From NCBI GenBank assembly GCA_028285345.1, contig JANQPT010000019.1, positions 1 through 64,000 on the forward strand: a stretch of 64,000 nt of DNA. The letters are read 5' to 3'. The notes under the pieces were generated by a model. That model had not been told where the DNA came from. It made no database searches and saw nothing but the letters and a program-made list of their open reading frames with translations. The stretch is from Planctomycetales bacterium. Its GTDB lineage: Bacteria > Planctomycetota > Planctomycetia > Planctomycetales > Planctomycetaceae. Below, piece by piece: positions 17,336 through 25,175 of the stretch. The position numbers were made by a program, and so were the translations under genes. Each line of letters opens with the position of its first letter. Within the stretch, counting starts at the first letter, position 1.

Positions 17336-17438
17336 ATTATCTCACCCGCTCGCTGATAGTGATTGAGAGTCCATCGGGGTCACCGTGCACAATGAGTCGT
17401 CGACGTGCAACGGTGTTGTTCGGCCGAAATTGATATAT

Positions 17439-17483
17439 TGGCGAGAATGCCATCCTGTGCTTGACCTACGGTCCTATTCTGGG
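17439..17483. repeat. 45-bp direct repeat, left copy
   Basis: TTGGCGAGAATGCC, then CTTGACCTACGG, matches TTGGCGAGCATGCC, then CCTGACCTACG, at 18132-18176, with about three quarters of bases identical. The two copies bracket the gene at 17499-18047. Confidence 0.5.
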
Positions 17484-17498
17484 AAAACGGCGTCTGAA

Positions 17499-18047
17499 AT
17501 GTCCGTACGTCAATGGGGCGCGCCCCCCGATTGGGGCGCTACCTACGAAATTCGAATCGCTCGCGGCGACGATGAACCCATTTCGATGGAAGAATGGTCG
17601 AAAGTCGTCGACGCCGATGAGGAACTTCATTGGTCGCCGGAAAACGATGTGGAGCTTCATGGCGACGACGGGACTGTCGAACGTTTGCCGTCGGTTCATT
17701 GGCAACGGCCCTCCAATTGGGATCTGATCTGGTATCGCGGCGAATTGATCGCTCAGGACCCACCCCCTGACGGGCTCGACAAGATGGTCGAAATCGCGAA
17801 AGCGCTTGACGCACACGTTATCGGCGAACAGGGAGAACGGTTTTGCTCGAATCGAAAGGTCGTCGAGAGGACGACTGGCGAACCGACTTCAAATCGATTC
17901 ATCACGTACATCGCCGCACCCGTATTGCTTGCATTCCTCTTCGCGATGCCATTCTTAGCACACCCGGTTGGGGCAATTGGTTGGGTCGTCCTCGTGGTGG
18001 TTGAATTGCTTGCGTTTCTGGTGCTGGTTGGGCAGTTCAGACGGTAG
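17499..18047 (+). CDS. Hypothetical protein with C-terminal membrane pair
   Basis: A 182-residue protein of no family I can name. Residues about 1-110 are soluble and acidic (YEIRIARGDDEPISMEEWSK, then ELHWSPENDVELHGDDG), and two hydrophobic helices occupy about 124-180 (YIAAPVLLAFLFAMPFLA and IGWVVLVVVELLAFLVLVG). The PISMEEW motif recurs in small planctomycete proteins of unknown role. The open frame extends to GTG 17385, but that extension overlaps a 45-bp dispersed repeat seen again in non-coding DNA downstream, so I start at ATG 17499. No clear ribosome site supports either start. Confidence 0.65.
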   Translation: MSVRQWGAPPDWGATYEIRIARGDDEPISMEEWSKVVDADEELHWSPENDVELHGDDGTVERLPSVHWQRPSNWDLIWYRGELIAQDPPPDGLDKMVEIAKALDAHVIGEQGERFCSNRKVVERTTGEPTSNRFITYIAAPVLLAFLFAMPFLAHPVGAIGWVVLVVVELLAFLVLVGQFRR

Positions 18048-18131
18048 CCGGATCAGTTCGTGAGATTGGGATGTCAGGCATGGCGCGAGGAATGGTCGGT
18101 GTGCGACGGTTTTGGTTTGCCGAGAGTGATG

Positions 18132-18176
18132 TTGGCGAGCATGCCGGAGCGTGCCTGACCTACGTTTCCTTTTGGG
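18132..18176. repeat. 45-bp direct repeat, right copy
   Basis: This is the partner of 17439-17483. It also supplies the last codons and stop of the minus-strand membrane-protein gene ending at 18160. Confidence 0.5.
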
Positions 18177-18576
18177 GCGCGGATCCTTTAGCGATACCCC
18201 CTGTGGCACGATAAGCAATGTACAAAACGGCAAGCATCCATACGCCCAAAGTAACGTTGGCGGATAATTCCGCGTATGAAGAAAAATACACCATGGACAG
18301 CGCAATTGACTGGCAGGCGCAACCAATTAAGACAAGCACGTTGTCCACCCGATATCGATTGGTCAACATTGAACACAAAACAAGTGCTGTACCGAACACG
18401 CCCCACACACCAATTGGCTCGCCAGAATCTCCTTCCCTCAGAACCATCCGCATAATATCAGCCATAGTTCCGCCTCCGTGCCCAGCAGCAACTCCAATAA
18501 AAGCAAAGGTTGCACACAAAACCAGTCTCACGACAACTTTTTCGACAATTGCAATAGTCATTACACTTCTTGTCAT
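18160..18576 (-). CDS. Small hypothetical membrane protein, four helices
   Basis: A 138-residue protein with four hydrophobic segments at about 13-32, 56-71, 78-98 and 106-125 and few charged residues between. No family is recognised. Start choices are ATG 18576 (MTRSVMTIAIVEK) or ATG 18561; I use the longer. The frame stays open to 19026, but that part overlaps a better gene on the opposite strand and is not taken. The gene diverges from the one at 18673. Codon use is more AT-rich than in neighbouring genes, which may indicate acquisition (inference). Confidence 0.6.
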   Translation of the reverse strand: MTRSVMTIAIVEKVVVRLVLCATFAFIGVAAGHGGGTMADIMRMVLREGDSGEPIGVWGVFGTALVLCSMLTNRYRVDNVLVLIGCACQSIALSMVYFSSYAELSANVTLGVWMLAVLYIAYRATGGIAKGSAPQKET

Positions 18577-18672
18577 ATCGAGACTAGCGTTGGCGCACCG
18601 AGATGTGATATTTGCTATAAATAGTGGGCGCTTTGAGAAGAGTGTATACTGTTCGCGAGTAGGTTTACAGAG

Positions 18673-19056
18673 ATGAATCACAAGCAACGTAGTTTCGAGC
18701 AACACCGCAGGCCTGCTCGACCTTCGATCCTGAAGTTTGTTGGTACTGCCGCACTGTCGGTGGCAACTATGTGGCTGGTTGTGAGCTGGTACTCGGGAGC
18801 ACTTGAATATCCGTATTACAACTCGATTAAAGCGGGTGATACTCGGGAGCGCGTGACCGAATTCATGTGCCGTCCGGATGCGGAGTCCGACAAGTTTCGA
18901 CTCGGCCAGCGCGACGGCTATGAGGAGGTCTATGAACAGGCGGATCGATCGACTGCAGTCACGTGGCTGATCTTCCATGCCGGTCTGGACCAGACTTTCA
19001 CTATCGGTCTTGATGCAACAAACCATGTGGTGTTCAAGGCCCGCGGCGGCACATAG
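18673..19056 (+). CDS. Small membrane-anchored protein with BamE/SmpA-like fold (tentative)
   Basis: A 127-residue protein with a basic N-terminus, one membrane helix at about 22-42 (FVGTAALSVATMWLVVSWYS) and an extracytoplasmic part starting IKAGDTRERVTEFMCRPDAE. The pattern of a short helix beginning with a Gly and ending in a Pro turn, followed by beta strands ending TIGLDATNHVVFKARG, resembles the SmpA/BamE (OmlA) fold, which often acts in envelope protein assembly. The match is by pattern only. Copy 2 of the 151-bp element starts 14 bases after its stop codon. Confidence 0.65.
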   Translation: MNHKQRSFEQHRRPARPSILKFVGTAALSVATMWLVVSWYSGALEYPYYNSIKAGDTRERVTEFMCRPDAESDKFRLGQRDGYEEVYEQADRSTAVTWLIFHAGLDQTFTIGLDATNHVVFKARGGT

Positions 19057-19068
19057 CCGTCGGTCCGG

Positions 19069-19223
19069 CGGGTGGCCGCGATCGCGCAGCTATCGCGGCA
19101 GGCGAAGCCTGCAAGAGGCTGCAATTTCAACGAACAACGATATCTCAGAGCCGAAGTACCGGGAACGGTGAAATTGGGGCCTCTTGTGCCTGCAGCACCC
19201 CGATTTTCAATCGCGGCCACCCG
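19069..19223. mobile_element. 151-bp inverted-repeat element, copy 2 (MITE-like)
   Basis: The core is 19071-19221, the same length as copy 1, and the terminal inverted repeat extends here to 14 bases (CGGGTGGCCGCGAT against ATCGCGGCCACCCG). Internal hairpins are conserved with compensating changes, for example GCAGGC-GAA-GCCTGC where copy 1 has a weaker stem. No direct target duplication is obvious. Confidence 0.75.
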
Positions 19224-19316
19224 TTGCTGAAAGACATCCCTGACACCATCCCCAATTGACACACCGCGCTACCACGGGTCTAATTTGGAGGTGATGGTCT
19301 TTCCGGGGAATGCGTC

Positions 19317-20744
19317 ATGCTAAGAATTCTGGGACACGCGTCGAAACTGTGCGACGGCATTACGCGGCGTGACGTGATGCAAGTCGGGACGCTCTCCCTG
19401 TTTGCAGGGATGACTCTGCCCCGTCTGCTGCGTGCCGAGGGGCATGTTCCACGTGAGACGGGCACCGCGCGGGCGGTGATCCTTTTCAACTTGCTGGGCG
19501 GACCGAGCCATCAGGATATGGTCGACATGAAGCCGCTCGCCCCGCCGGAAATTCGCGGCGAGTTTCAGCCGATCGACACCTCCCTGCCCGGCCTGCAGAT
19601 CTGCGAACACATGCCGAAGATGTCGCAGTTGATGCACAAGGCGAGCCTGATTCGCACCGTCACGCATGGCTACAACGCGCACAATCCACTCGCCATGATG
19701 ACCGGCTTCGCCGGCGGCGACGGTGGGCAACTCGCCGCTAAGCGGACCGACCCGCCCGACATCGGCGCGATCTGCCAATACGTCGGCATGGGTGCGCGCG
19801 ACATGCCCGGTGCGGTCTGCATGCCTTGTTATCCCGGCTGGGGTGAAAGCAAACAATATCCCGGCATCCGCCGTCCCGGTCCCTACGGCGGCTACCTCGG
19901 CAGCCAATACGATCCGCTGTTCAGTGTGTGTGACCCCCAATTCGCGCGCGACGGATCCCCCTACGATCCAGTACGTCCCATGGGCGAGTCGCTGATGCCG
20001 GCGCTCGACGCCCTGCCGGAGATGACGGCCAATCGGCTGGATCGCCGGCGGAGTGTGCTGGACCAGCTCGAAGCAAAATTCGAGTCCGCCAATCAATCGC
20101 GGGCGTCATTGCGCATGAACGCGTTTCAGGACCGTGCACTCTCGCTGCTCACCTCCGACAAAACGCGTGATGCGTTCGACCTCTCTCACGAATCGGACAA
20201 ATTGCGCGATGCCTATGGGCGAAACCTGTTCGGCTCGAGCCTGCTACAAGCGCGTCGCTTGGTCGAGGCGGGTGTGCCCTTTGTGAGCGTGCATGCGGAG
20301 AACTTTTTCGAGCACGGTTTCACCTATGACATGCACGAGAACAATTTCGGCATGCTCAAGAACGAAAACCTGCCGGTGCTCGACGCCGCCTATACGGCGC
20401 TGGTCGGCGATCTGGAAGATCGCGGGTTGCTCGATTCGACACTAATCGTGGTGATGGGCGAGATGGGACGTTCGCCGAAGGTTAATCGCAACGCGGGCCG
20501 CGACCACTGGCCGCAATGCGGGTTTAGCCTGCTCACCGGCGGCGGCGCCAAACGTGGAACAGTCTTCGGCAGCACCGACAAACACGCCGCTTATCCCACC
20601 GATCACCCGGTCTCGCCGGGCGACGTCGTGGCGACGATCTATCAGTTGCTGGGCATCGACCCGCACATGACCGTCCCCGATCTGAGTGGCCGCCCGATCG
20701 CCGTCGCCCACGGCGGCGAACCGATCTGGGATATCATTGGTTGA
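19317..20744 (+). CDS. DUF1501 family exported protein
   Basis: The 475-residue protein has a Tat-type N-terminus (TRRDVMQVGTLSLFAGMTLP, residues 16-35), then the DUF1501 landmarks: LFNLLGGPSHQDMVDMKP, ADGT-type region VTHGYNAHNPL, GEMGRSPKVNRNAGRDHWP and the closing GLSGRPI-like LSGRPIAV. The fold is sulfatase/alkaline-phosphatase-like, but the canonical sulfatase Cys or Ser nucleophile is not apparent. The ATG follows CCGGGGAATGCGTC. In this phylum the partner is usually a DUF1549/DUF1553 cytochrome-like protein, which is not adjacent here. Confidence 0.92.
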   Translation: MLRILGHASKLCDGITRRDVMQVGTLSLFAGMTLPRLLRAEGHVPRETGTARAVILFNLLGGPSHQDMVDMKPLAPPEIRGEFQPIDTSLPGLQICEHMPKMSQLMHKASLIRTVTHGYNAHNPLAMMTGFAGGDGGQLAAKRTDPPDIGAICQYVGMGARDMPGAVCMPCYPGWGESKQYPGIRRPGPYGGYLGSQYDPLFSVCDPQFARDGSPYDPVRPMGESLMPALDALPEMTANRLDRRRSVLDQLEAKFESANQSRASLRMNAFQDRALSLLTSDKTRDAFDLSHESDKLRDAYGRNLFGSSLLQARRLVEAGVPFVSVHAENFFEHGFTYDMHENNFGMLKNENLPVLDAAYTALVGDLEDRGLLDSTLIVVMGEMGRSPKVNRNAGRDHWPQCGFSLLTGGGAKRGTVFGSTDKHAAYPTDHPVSPGDVVATIYQLLGIDPHMTVPDLSGRPIAVAHGGEPIWDIIG

Positions 20745-20865
20745 GCATCGCCCGATTCAAACTCGCCCAGATCCCGGCGATGCCAGAACAGACAACGCCC
20801 CGCCCCCCAACGAGACGGGAGACGGAGCGAGTTGAATTGACCAGACACTGCTCGACAATGCCGGA

Positions 20866-21639
20866 TTACGACCATTCCACGCTGGTGGCAGGTTCGAAGA
20901 ACCAGCGGTCGAACGCCATGTCGAAACCGCTGCCGCCGTTGAACGAATCCAAGCCGCTGCCGCCGAACATCAGGTCGTTGCCGCTGCCGCCGAAGAGGTC
21001 GTCGTTGCCGGCATCACCGTAGAGCGCGTCGACGCCGGCTTCACCGTAAAGCGAATCATTTCCGTCGCCGCCGCGGAGGATGTCGTTGCCGATACCGCCG
21101 CGGATCACGTCATTCCCTGAGCCTCCGACGAGAGAGTCATTGCCACTTCCACCGAAGATGAAATCGTTGAACCCGCCGCCGTGCACATAGTCATTTCCAC
21201 CCCCAGCGACGAGATAATCGTAACCCCAACCTCCATAGATACTGTCATTGCCGCCGCGGCCGAAGATCGCGTCGTTGCCGTAGCTCCCTGCGAGTACGTC
21301 ATTACCGGATCCTCCGATCAGCGTGTCATTGCCCGTCCAACCAAAGGCGTTGGAGCGGATGTTCGTATCGTTGCGGAAATAGTCGTTGCCTTCCCGTCCG
21401 TAGAAGTTGATCGTATTGACGGCTGACGCACTGAAGTAGTGGTTATGAACATGCCCGCTGTGGGACACCTGGACGTGGATCAACCCGAAGAATGTGTTTT
21501 GCACGATCGCCGTATCAGCGGAGCTTGTACCGTCAATGGTGAGCACTCCGCTGGCATTCAAATCAACCGAACCGGCCATCAACCGACGGTCTTCCAGGTT
21601 TTCTATACCTAAGTTGCGTATGCTACTTGTCACTGCCAT
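20866..21639 (-). CDS. RTX-type calcium-binding repeat protein 1 with LEDRRLMA motif
   Basis: A 257-residue protein with an N-terminal NLEDRRLMAG motif (LEPR-XLL-like sorting sequence found at the N-terminus of large planctomycete surface proteins), a beta-rich region (25-95) and about fourteen nonapeptide repeats of the type GGSGNDxLx (from about 96 to 225), each able to bind calcium in a parallel beta roll. The C-terminus FNGGSGFDMAFDRWFFEP resembles those of the two paralogues upstream. Secretion to the cell surface is expected; partner type I secretion genes are not in the window. It is convergent with the DUF1501 gene. Confidence 0.88.
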   Translation of the reverse strand: MAVTSSIRNLGIENLEDRRLMAGSVDLNASGVLTIDGTSSADTAIVQNTFFGLIHVQVSHSGHVHNHYFSASAVNTINFYGREGNDYFRNDTNIRSNAFGWTGNDTLIGGSGNDVLAGSYGNDAIFGRGGNDSIYGGWGYDYLVAGGGNDYVHGGGFNDFIFGGSGNDSLVGGSGNDVIRGGIGNDILRGGDGNDSLYGEAGVDALYGDAGNDDLFGGSGNDLMFGGSGLDSFNGGSGFDMAFDRWFFEPATSVEWS

Positions 21640-21800
21640 GAGATTTGCCTTTTTGCAAGGGAGATATGAGTTGAGATTACGGCGGGGAAGTGCTGAGAGA
21701 TCAGCGAAGTGTGCACCAACTTCCAGAAAACCGCCGTGTGGTGTGATATCCGACTGTGAAACCGGAACTGTGTGAAAAAAATGCGCAATGTTGAAAATTG
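21640..21800 (-). promoter_or_regulatory. Conserved 5' leader of RTX gene 1
   Basis: Read on the minus strand, this leader contains CAATTTTCAACA, a run of T, GTCGGATATC, and GCACTTCCCCGCC in order, followed by a purine-rich ribosome site and the ATG. The leader of RTX gene 2 (22953-23105) has the same blocks in the same order. This suggests a shared promoter and untranslated region. Confidence 0.5.
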
Positions 21801-21831
21801 ACGACGCAAAATCGGGCGCAGGCGGCGCACT

Positions 21832-21862
21832 AAAAAACGCCCCGCCCCCAGGCGACGCGGGG
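21832..21862 (-). terminator. Intrinsic terminator after RTX gene 2
   Basis: On the minus strand a CCCCGC stem, a short loop and GCGGGG are followed by six T (A6 at 21832-21837 on the plus strand). It lies about 45 bases beyond the stop of the gene at 21906-22952. Confidence 0.75.
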
Positions 21863-21905
21863 ACAGGACGATCAATTGCAGAATCCTCTGCTATGAAGAA
21901 CCGGT

Positions 21906-22952
21906 TTAGAACAGCAACTCTACGCCGGAAACTCCCTCGAAGAACCAGTCGCGGGCCCGGTCAAATCCGGTACCGCCGTTGAAGTAATCGGTACCACCTT
22001 GGCCCCACATATTGTCGTTGCCGCTTCCACCGGATAGGTAGTCGTTACCTGATCCGCCCATCAGCGAGTCGTTGTGCGCGTCGCCGTACAAGCTGTCACG
22101 GCCCGCTTCGCCCCACAGCTTGTCGCTGCCGTTTCCGCCACGCATGTAGTCGTCACCATTGCCGCCGATCAATTGATCGTTGCCGTCTTGGCCGTAGATG
22201 ACGTCATTTCCGTTCTGGCCCCAGAGACGATCGTCACCGGTTCCACCGTACATGTAGTCACGGTGGTTGCCACCGACCAGGTCGTCGTTGCCCGATCCGC
22301 CGATCATGGTATCGTAGCCGTCGCTACCCCACATGCGGTCGTGGCCGCTGCCACCGCTCAAGTAGTCGTTGCCGTAACCACCAACGATCTGATCGTTGCC
22401 GTAGCTGCCGTAGACGGTGTCGTTACCGTTTTGGCCCCAAATGCTATCGTTGCCGAATCCGCCGTTGACGTAATCGTTGCCGCTGCCGGCGACGACGTAG
22501 TCATGGCCGTTTCCGGCATAGATACTGTCATTGCCGTAGCCGCCGTAGATGCGGTCATTTCCATTTTGACCCCAAATGCGGTCGTTGCCGTTCCCGCCGG
22601 ACAGCAAGTCATTGTTCGACCCGCCGATCAGGATGTCATTGCCGTTTTGACCGTAGGCATTGGACCTGATGGACGTGTCGTTGCGGAAGTAGTCGTCACC
22701 ATTTCCGCCCAAGAACTGAATCGAACTGACTTGGGATTTGTGAAAGTACTTCGTGTGAGTATGTCCACTGTGAGACATCGTCACCTTAATATAGTTGTTG
22801 TTGTACTGGTAATCTTGAACGTGAACTGTATCGTTGGCCGAAGTTCCGTCGATTTCCAGCACACCGCCGTTGAGGTCGATCGAACCTGCCATCAAACGAC
22901 GATCTTCCAAGTTTTCCAAACCCAATTTACGTTCGCTGGTCGTAATCGCCAT
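21906..22952 (-). CDS. RTX-type calcium-binding repeat protein 2 with LEDRRLMA motif
   Basis: A 348-residue paralogue of its neighbours, beginning MAITTSERKLGLENLEDRRL. Residues about 95-315 hold roughly two dozen nonapeptides (GQNGNDxIYGGYGNDS and variants), many with Trp-Gly-Gln or Tyr-Gly in the second half, which is unusually uniform. The C-terminus DYFNGGTGFDRARDWFFEGV is shared with paralogue 3. A ribosome site AAGGA is eight bases before the ATG. Repeat number differs among the three copies (about 14, 24 and 28), so the array has probably grown or shrunk by recombination between 27-bp DNA units. Confidence 0.88.
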   Translation of the reverse strand: MAITTSERKLGLENLEDRRLMAGSIDLNGGVLEIDGTSANDTVHVQDYQYNNNYIKVTMSHSGHTHTKYFHKSQVSSIQFLGGNGDDYFRNDTSIRSNAYGQNGNDILIGGSNNDLLSGGNGNDRIWGQNGNDRIYGGYGNDSIYAGNGHDYVVAGSGNDYVNGGFGNDSIWGQNGNDTVYGSYGNDQIVGGYGNDYLSGGSGHDRMWGSDGYDTMIGGSGNDDLVGGNHRDYMYGGTGDDRLWGQNGNDVIYGQDGNDQLIGGNGDDYMRGGNGSDKLWGEAGRDSLYGDAHNDSLMGGSGNDYLSGGSGNDNMWGQGGTDYFNGGTGFDRARDWFFEGVSGVELLF

Positions 22953-23105
22953 GAAAATATCCTTATCGCTTTGAAGGGAAATGTTAAATTGAAGTGTTGG
23001 CGGGGAAGTGCCGGATGAATGAATCGCACTCCCAAGTATGCCGCCATGTGGTTATCCGACGTTCGGCGAAATGCGGGCGCAAAAAAATACAGTTTGTTGA
23101 AAATT
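22953..23105 (-). promoter_or_regulatory. Conserved 5' leader of RTX gene 2
   Basis: The minus strand reads CAATTTTCAACA, a T7 run, GTCGGATA, CACTTCCCCGCC, then AAGGATATTTTC and the ATG, matching the leader of RTX gene 1 block by block while the sequence between blocks differs. Confidence 0.5.
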
Positions 23106-23151
23106 GCTGCGGCAGATTTCACAGCAGATCGTTGATCGCCGATCCGAGCGC

Positions 23152-23194
23152 AAAAAAAATCGCCCCGTCCTTATCGTGGGATAAGAACGGGGCG
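23152..23194 (-). terminator. Intrinsic terminator downstream of RTX gene 3
   Basis: A 15-base stem with one mismatch (CGCCCCGT.CTTATC against GATAAGAACGGGGCG) is followed on the minus strand by eight T. It lies about 260 bases beyond the stop of RTX gene 3 and just before the leader of RTX gene 2. Confidence 0.8.
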
Positions 23195-23451
23195 TCGAAT
23201 TCGACGCAGGGATTCCTGCGTTTCAAGAAGTGAAGCCATTCGTTGCCGATGGCAACCGCAAACCTCGATTTAAACACGTGATAATAAAAACGGGAAATAA
23301 CGGAGATGATCGCTTGATCACCGAGCGGATTCGTCTATGCCGCGCGACAACATGAAACGAATCGATGACGCTGCGGAGACTCGCGATACCGGCCCCCCAA
23401 CCTGCTCTCCGTTACCCCCGTCGTGACTCTTCGTTGTTTCTCTCCTGACCA
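23195..23451. other. Long 3' region of RTX gene 3
   Basis: No open frame, repeat or recognisable site was found between the stop of RTX gene 3 and its likely terminator. It may be a long 3' untranslated region. Confidence 0.4.
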
Positions 23452-24627
23452 CTAAGCAAACCATTCAATGCCGGTGTGGTGGTCGAGATACCAATCGCGG
23501 GCGCGGTCAAATCCTGATCCGCCGTTGAAGTAGTCGGTCCCCAGTCCTCCCCACAGGTCGTCGTTGCCGTTTTGGCCGTACAGATAATCTTTGCCGTATC
23601 CGCCGTACATCGTGTCGTTGCCGTTGCCGCCCAGCATCCAGTCGCTGTGATGGTCGCCGTACATCAGGTCGTTACCGTCTTGACCGTACATGCGATCGTC
23701 ACCGCCGCCGCCACGCATGTAGTCGTCGCCGCTTCCGCCCATCAGATCATCTTCGCCTTCGCCGCCCCACATTGAATCGCGGCCGCTATTGCCCCAGAGA
23801 CGGTCACTGCCATAGCCGCCCTGCATGGAGTCGTTGCCCGAGCCCCCGCCCATGTCGTCGTTACCGGCGCCGCCGAAGAGTCGGTCGTTTCCGCTTTGCC
23901 CGTACAGGCGGTCGTGCCCGTTCTGGCCGGAGATGTAATCGTTACCGCTTCCTCCGACTAAGTAATCGTTGCCGCTGCCGCCGTAGACGGAGTCGGCATC
24001 GTCGCCGCCCCAAATCGAGTCGTGCCCGGCTTCTCCGTACAGGCGATCGTTACCGTACTCGCCCAGCAGACTGTCGTGGCCGTCGCCGCCGTAGGCGGTA
24101 TCGTTGCCGTAACTGCCTTTGAGGATGTCATTTCCCGATTGGCCCCACAGTCGGTCGTTGCCGGTGCCGCCGTTGATCGAATCGTTGCCGTAGCTGCCGA
24201 ACAGGAGATCGTGGCCCGCACCTCCGTAAATGTTGTCGTTGCCGCTGTTGCCAAAGACGAAGTCGTTGCCGTTGCCGCCGGCAAGTGTATCGCTGCCCAG
24301 ACCGCCGATCAGCGTATCGTTACCGTTTTCGCCGTACCCGTACATTTTGATGCCGGTTTGGTTGTACAGGTAGTCGTTGCCGTCACCGCCGTGATAGACG
24401 ATGTAGTTGATGGCGTTGGCGTTGAAGACTTTGATGAACGAGTATTTGCCCTGCGACAGTGTGACTGAAACCTTGCCGCCGAGTTCGTTCTGGATATGAA
24501 TCGTGTCGTCTGCATTGCTGCCGTCGATGGAGAGTACACCGCCGGCCAAGTCGATCGAACCGGCCAGCAGACGGCGGTCTTCGAGCGACTCGACGGAGAG
24601 TCTCCGCGAGTTATTGGTGTGGGGCAT
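23452..24627 (-). CDS. RTX-type calcium-binding repeat protein 3 with LEDRRLLA motif
   Basis: The largest of the three tandem paralogues, 391 residues. It opens MPHTNNSRRLSVESLEDRRL and has about 28 nonapeptide calcium-binding repeats from about residue 95 to 360 (GGSGNDYMxGG, GYGNDSMxGG and others), ending DYFNGGSGFDRARDWYLDHH. The start is ATG 24627: GAGGAAC lies directly upstream, and the TTG at 24639 would include that ribosome site. A role in adhesion, biofilm matrix or surface layer is likely from the family, but unproven here. Confidence 0.88.
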   Translation of the reverse strand: MPHTNNSRRLSVESLEDRRLLAGSIDLAGGVLSIDGSNADDTIHIQNELGGKVSVTLSQGKYSFIKVFNANAINYIVYHGGDGNDYLYNQTGIKMYGYGENGNDTLIGGLGSDTLAGGNGNDFVFGNSGNDNIYGGAGHDLLFGSYGNDSINGGTGNDRLWGQSGNDILKGSYGNDTAYGGDGHDSLLGEYGNDRLYGEAGHDSIWGGDDADSVYGGSGNDYLVGGSGNDYISGQNGHDRLYGQSGNDRLFGGAGNDDMGGGSGNDSMQGGYGSDRLWGNSGRDSMWGGEGEDDLMGGSGDDYMRGGGGDDRMYGQDGNDLMYGDHHSDWMLGGNGNDTMYGGYGKDYLYGQNGNDDLWGGLGTDYFNGGSGFDRARDWYLDHHTGIEWFA

Positions 24628-24899
24628 TTTGTTCCTCAAATTTATGTAAAACCGGAACGCGGGTGATTTTGCGGAGACGGAGCATTACAGACGCCTCGCG
24701 CGACCCCGGACCGGGAGTGTTCATTGCATGTGATAGAGTGATATCCGATGCAATTCGCGGCGCGGTGCAAAAAACCTGGAGCGCAGCCTCGCCCACCGCG
24801 AGAATACTCGCCGCAATCTATTTCACAGACACAGGTTGCGGAAATCCGCGCAACGGCCGAGCAAGTGCCGGAAATAATCGATTTGAGAAGTTAGGGCGC
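24628..24899. other. Leader of RTX gene 3 and spacer
   Basis: This stretch contains the promoter of the minus-strand RTX gene 3. Of the leader blocks seen in the other two paralogues only ATCGGATATC is clear here. No gene is visible. Confidence 0.4.
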
Positions 24900-25175
24900 T
24901 TAGTAGCCTTGATTACGACAACAGTGGCGGGCGAGGAACACCATGCGGCGCAGAATCTCGTTGTCACAATACGGCAGCCGCTCTTCCATCTCGGGGCCGA
25001 CCTTCGGCATCTGCGCTGTGCGAATCGCGTCAATCAATTCTTCACGCGACAACCTCGAGATTTGCTCGGCACGCAACTTCGCAACGTCGGCCTTACTGGA
25101 GAAAGAACCAGTTCGCGTGGACCGCGACTGAAGTTGTTCGTCTTTGGTTTCGAATGAGATCAATGGTCGGCTCAC
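24900..25175 (-). CDS. Small conserved planctomycete-type protein ending CCRNQGY
   Basis: A 91-residue protein that starts at GTG 25175, overlapping the TGA of the upstream haem-protein gene by four bases (GTGA). It is helical and charged, with ISRLSREELIDAIRTAQMP in the middle and EILRRMVFLARHCCRNQGY at the end. Two adjacent Cys near the C-terminus could bind metal or form a disulfide. I know of no assigned function. The C-terminal pattern (LRRxV...R...xxGY) is shared with the 65-residue protein at 28078-28275, so the two may be one family. Tight coupling to the cytochrome-like gene suggests a shared process. Confidence 0.75.
   Translation of the reverse strand: MSRPLISFETKDEQLQSRSTRTGSFSSKADVAKLRAEQISRLSREELIDAIRTAQMPKVGPEMEERLPYCDNEILRRMVFLARHCCRNQGY

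Noticed and set aside
18577-19026. N-terminal extension of the minus-strand membrane-protein frame
   Set aside because: It is antisense to the better supported gene at 18673-19056 and has no hydrophobic pattern.
22074-23018. 314-residue plus-strand frame rich in Val and Ala
   Set aside because: It is the antisense shadow of RTX gene 2; the regular VVVA pattern comes from reading the 27-bp repeats backwards. The similar frame at 21181-21426 is rejected for the same reason.
20940-24400. Regular repeats that might be a CRISPR array
   Set aside because: The 27-bp periodicity is coding sequence for calcium-binding nonapeptides; there are no unique spacers.
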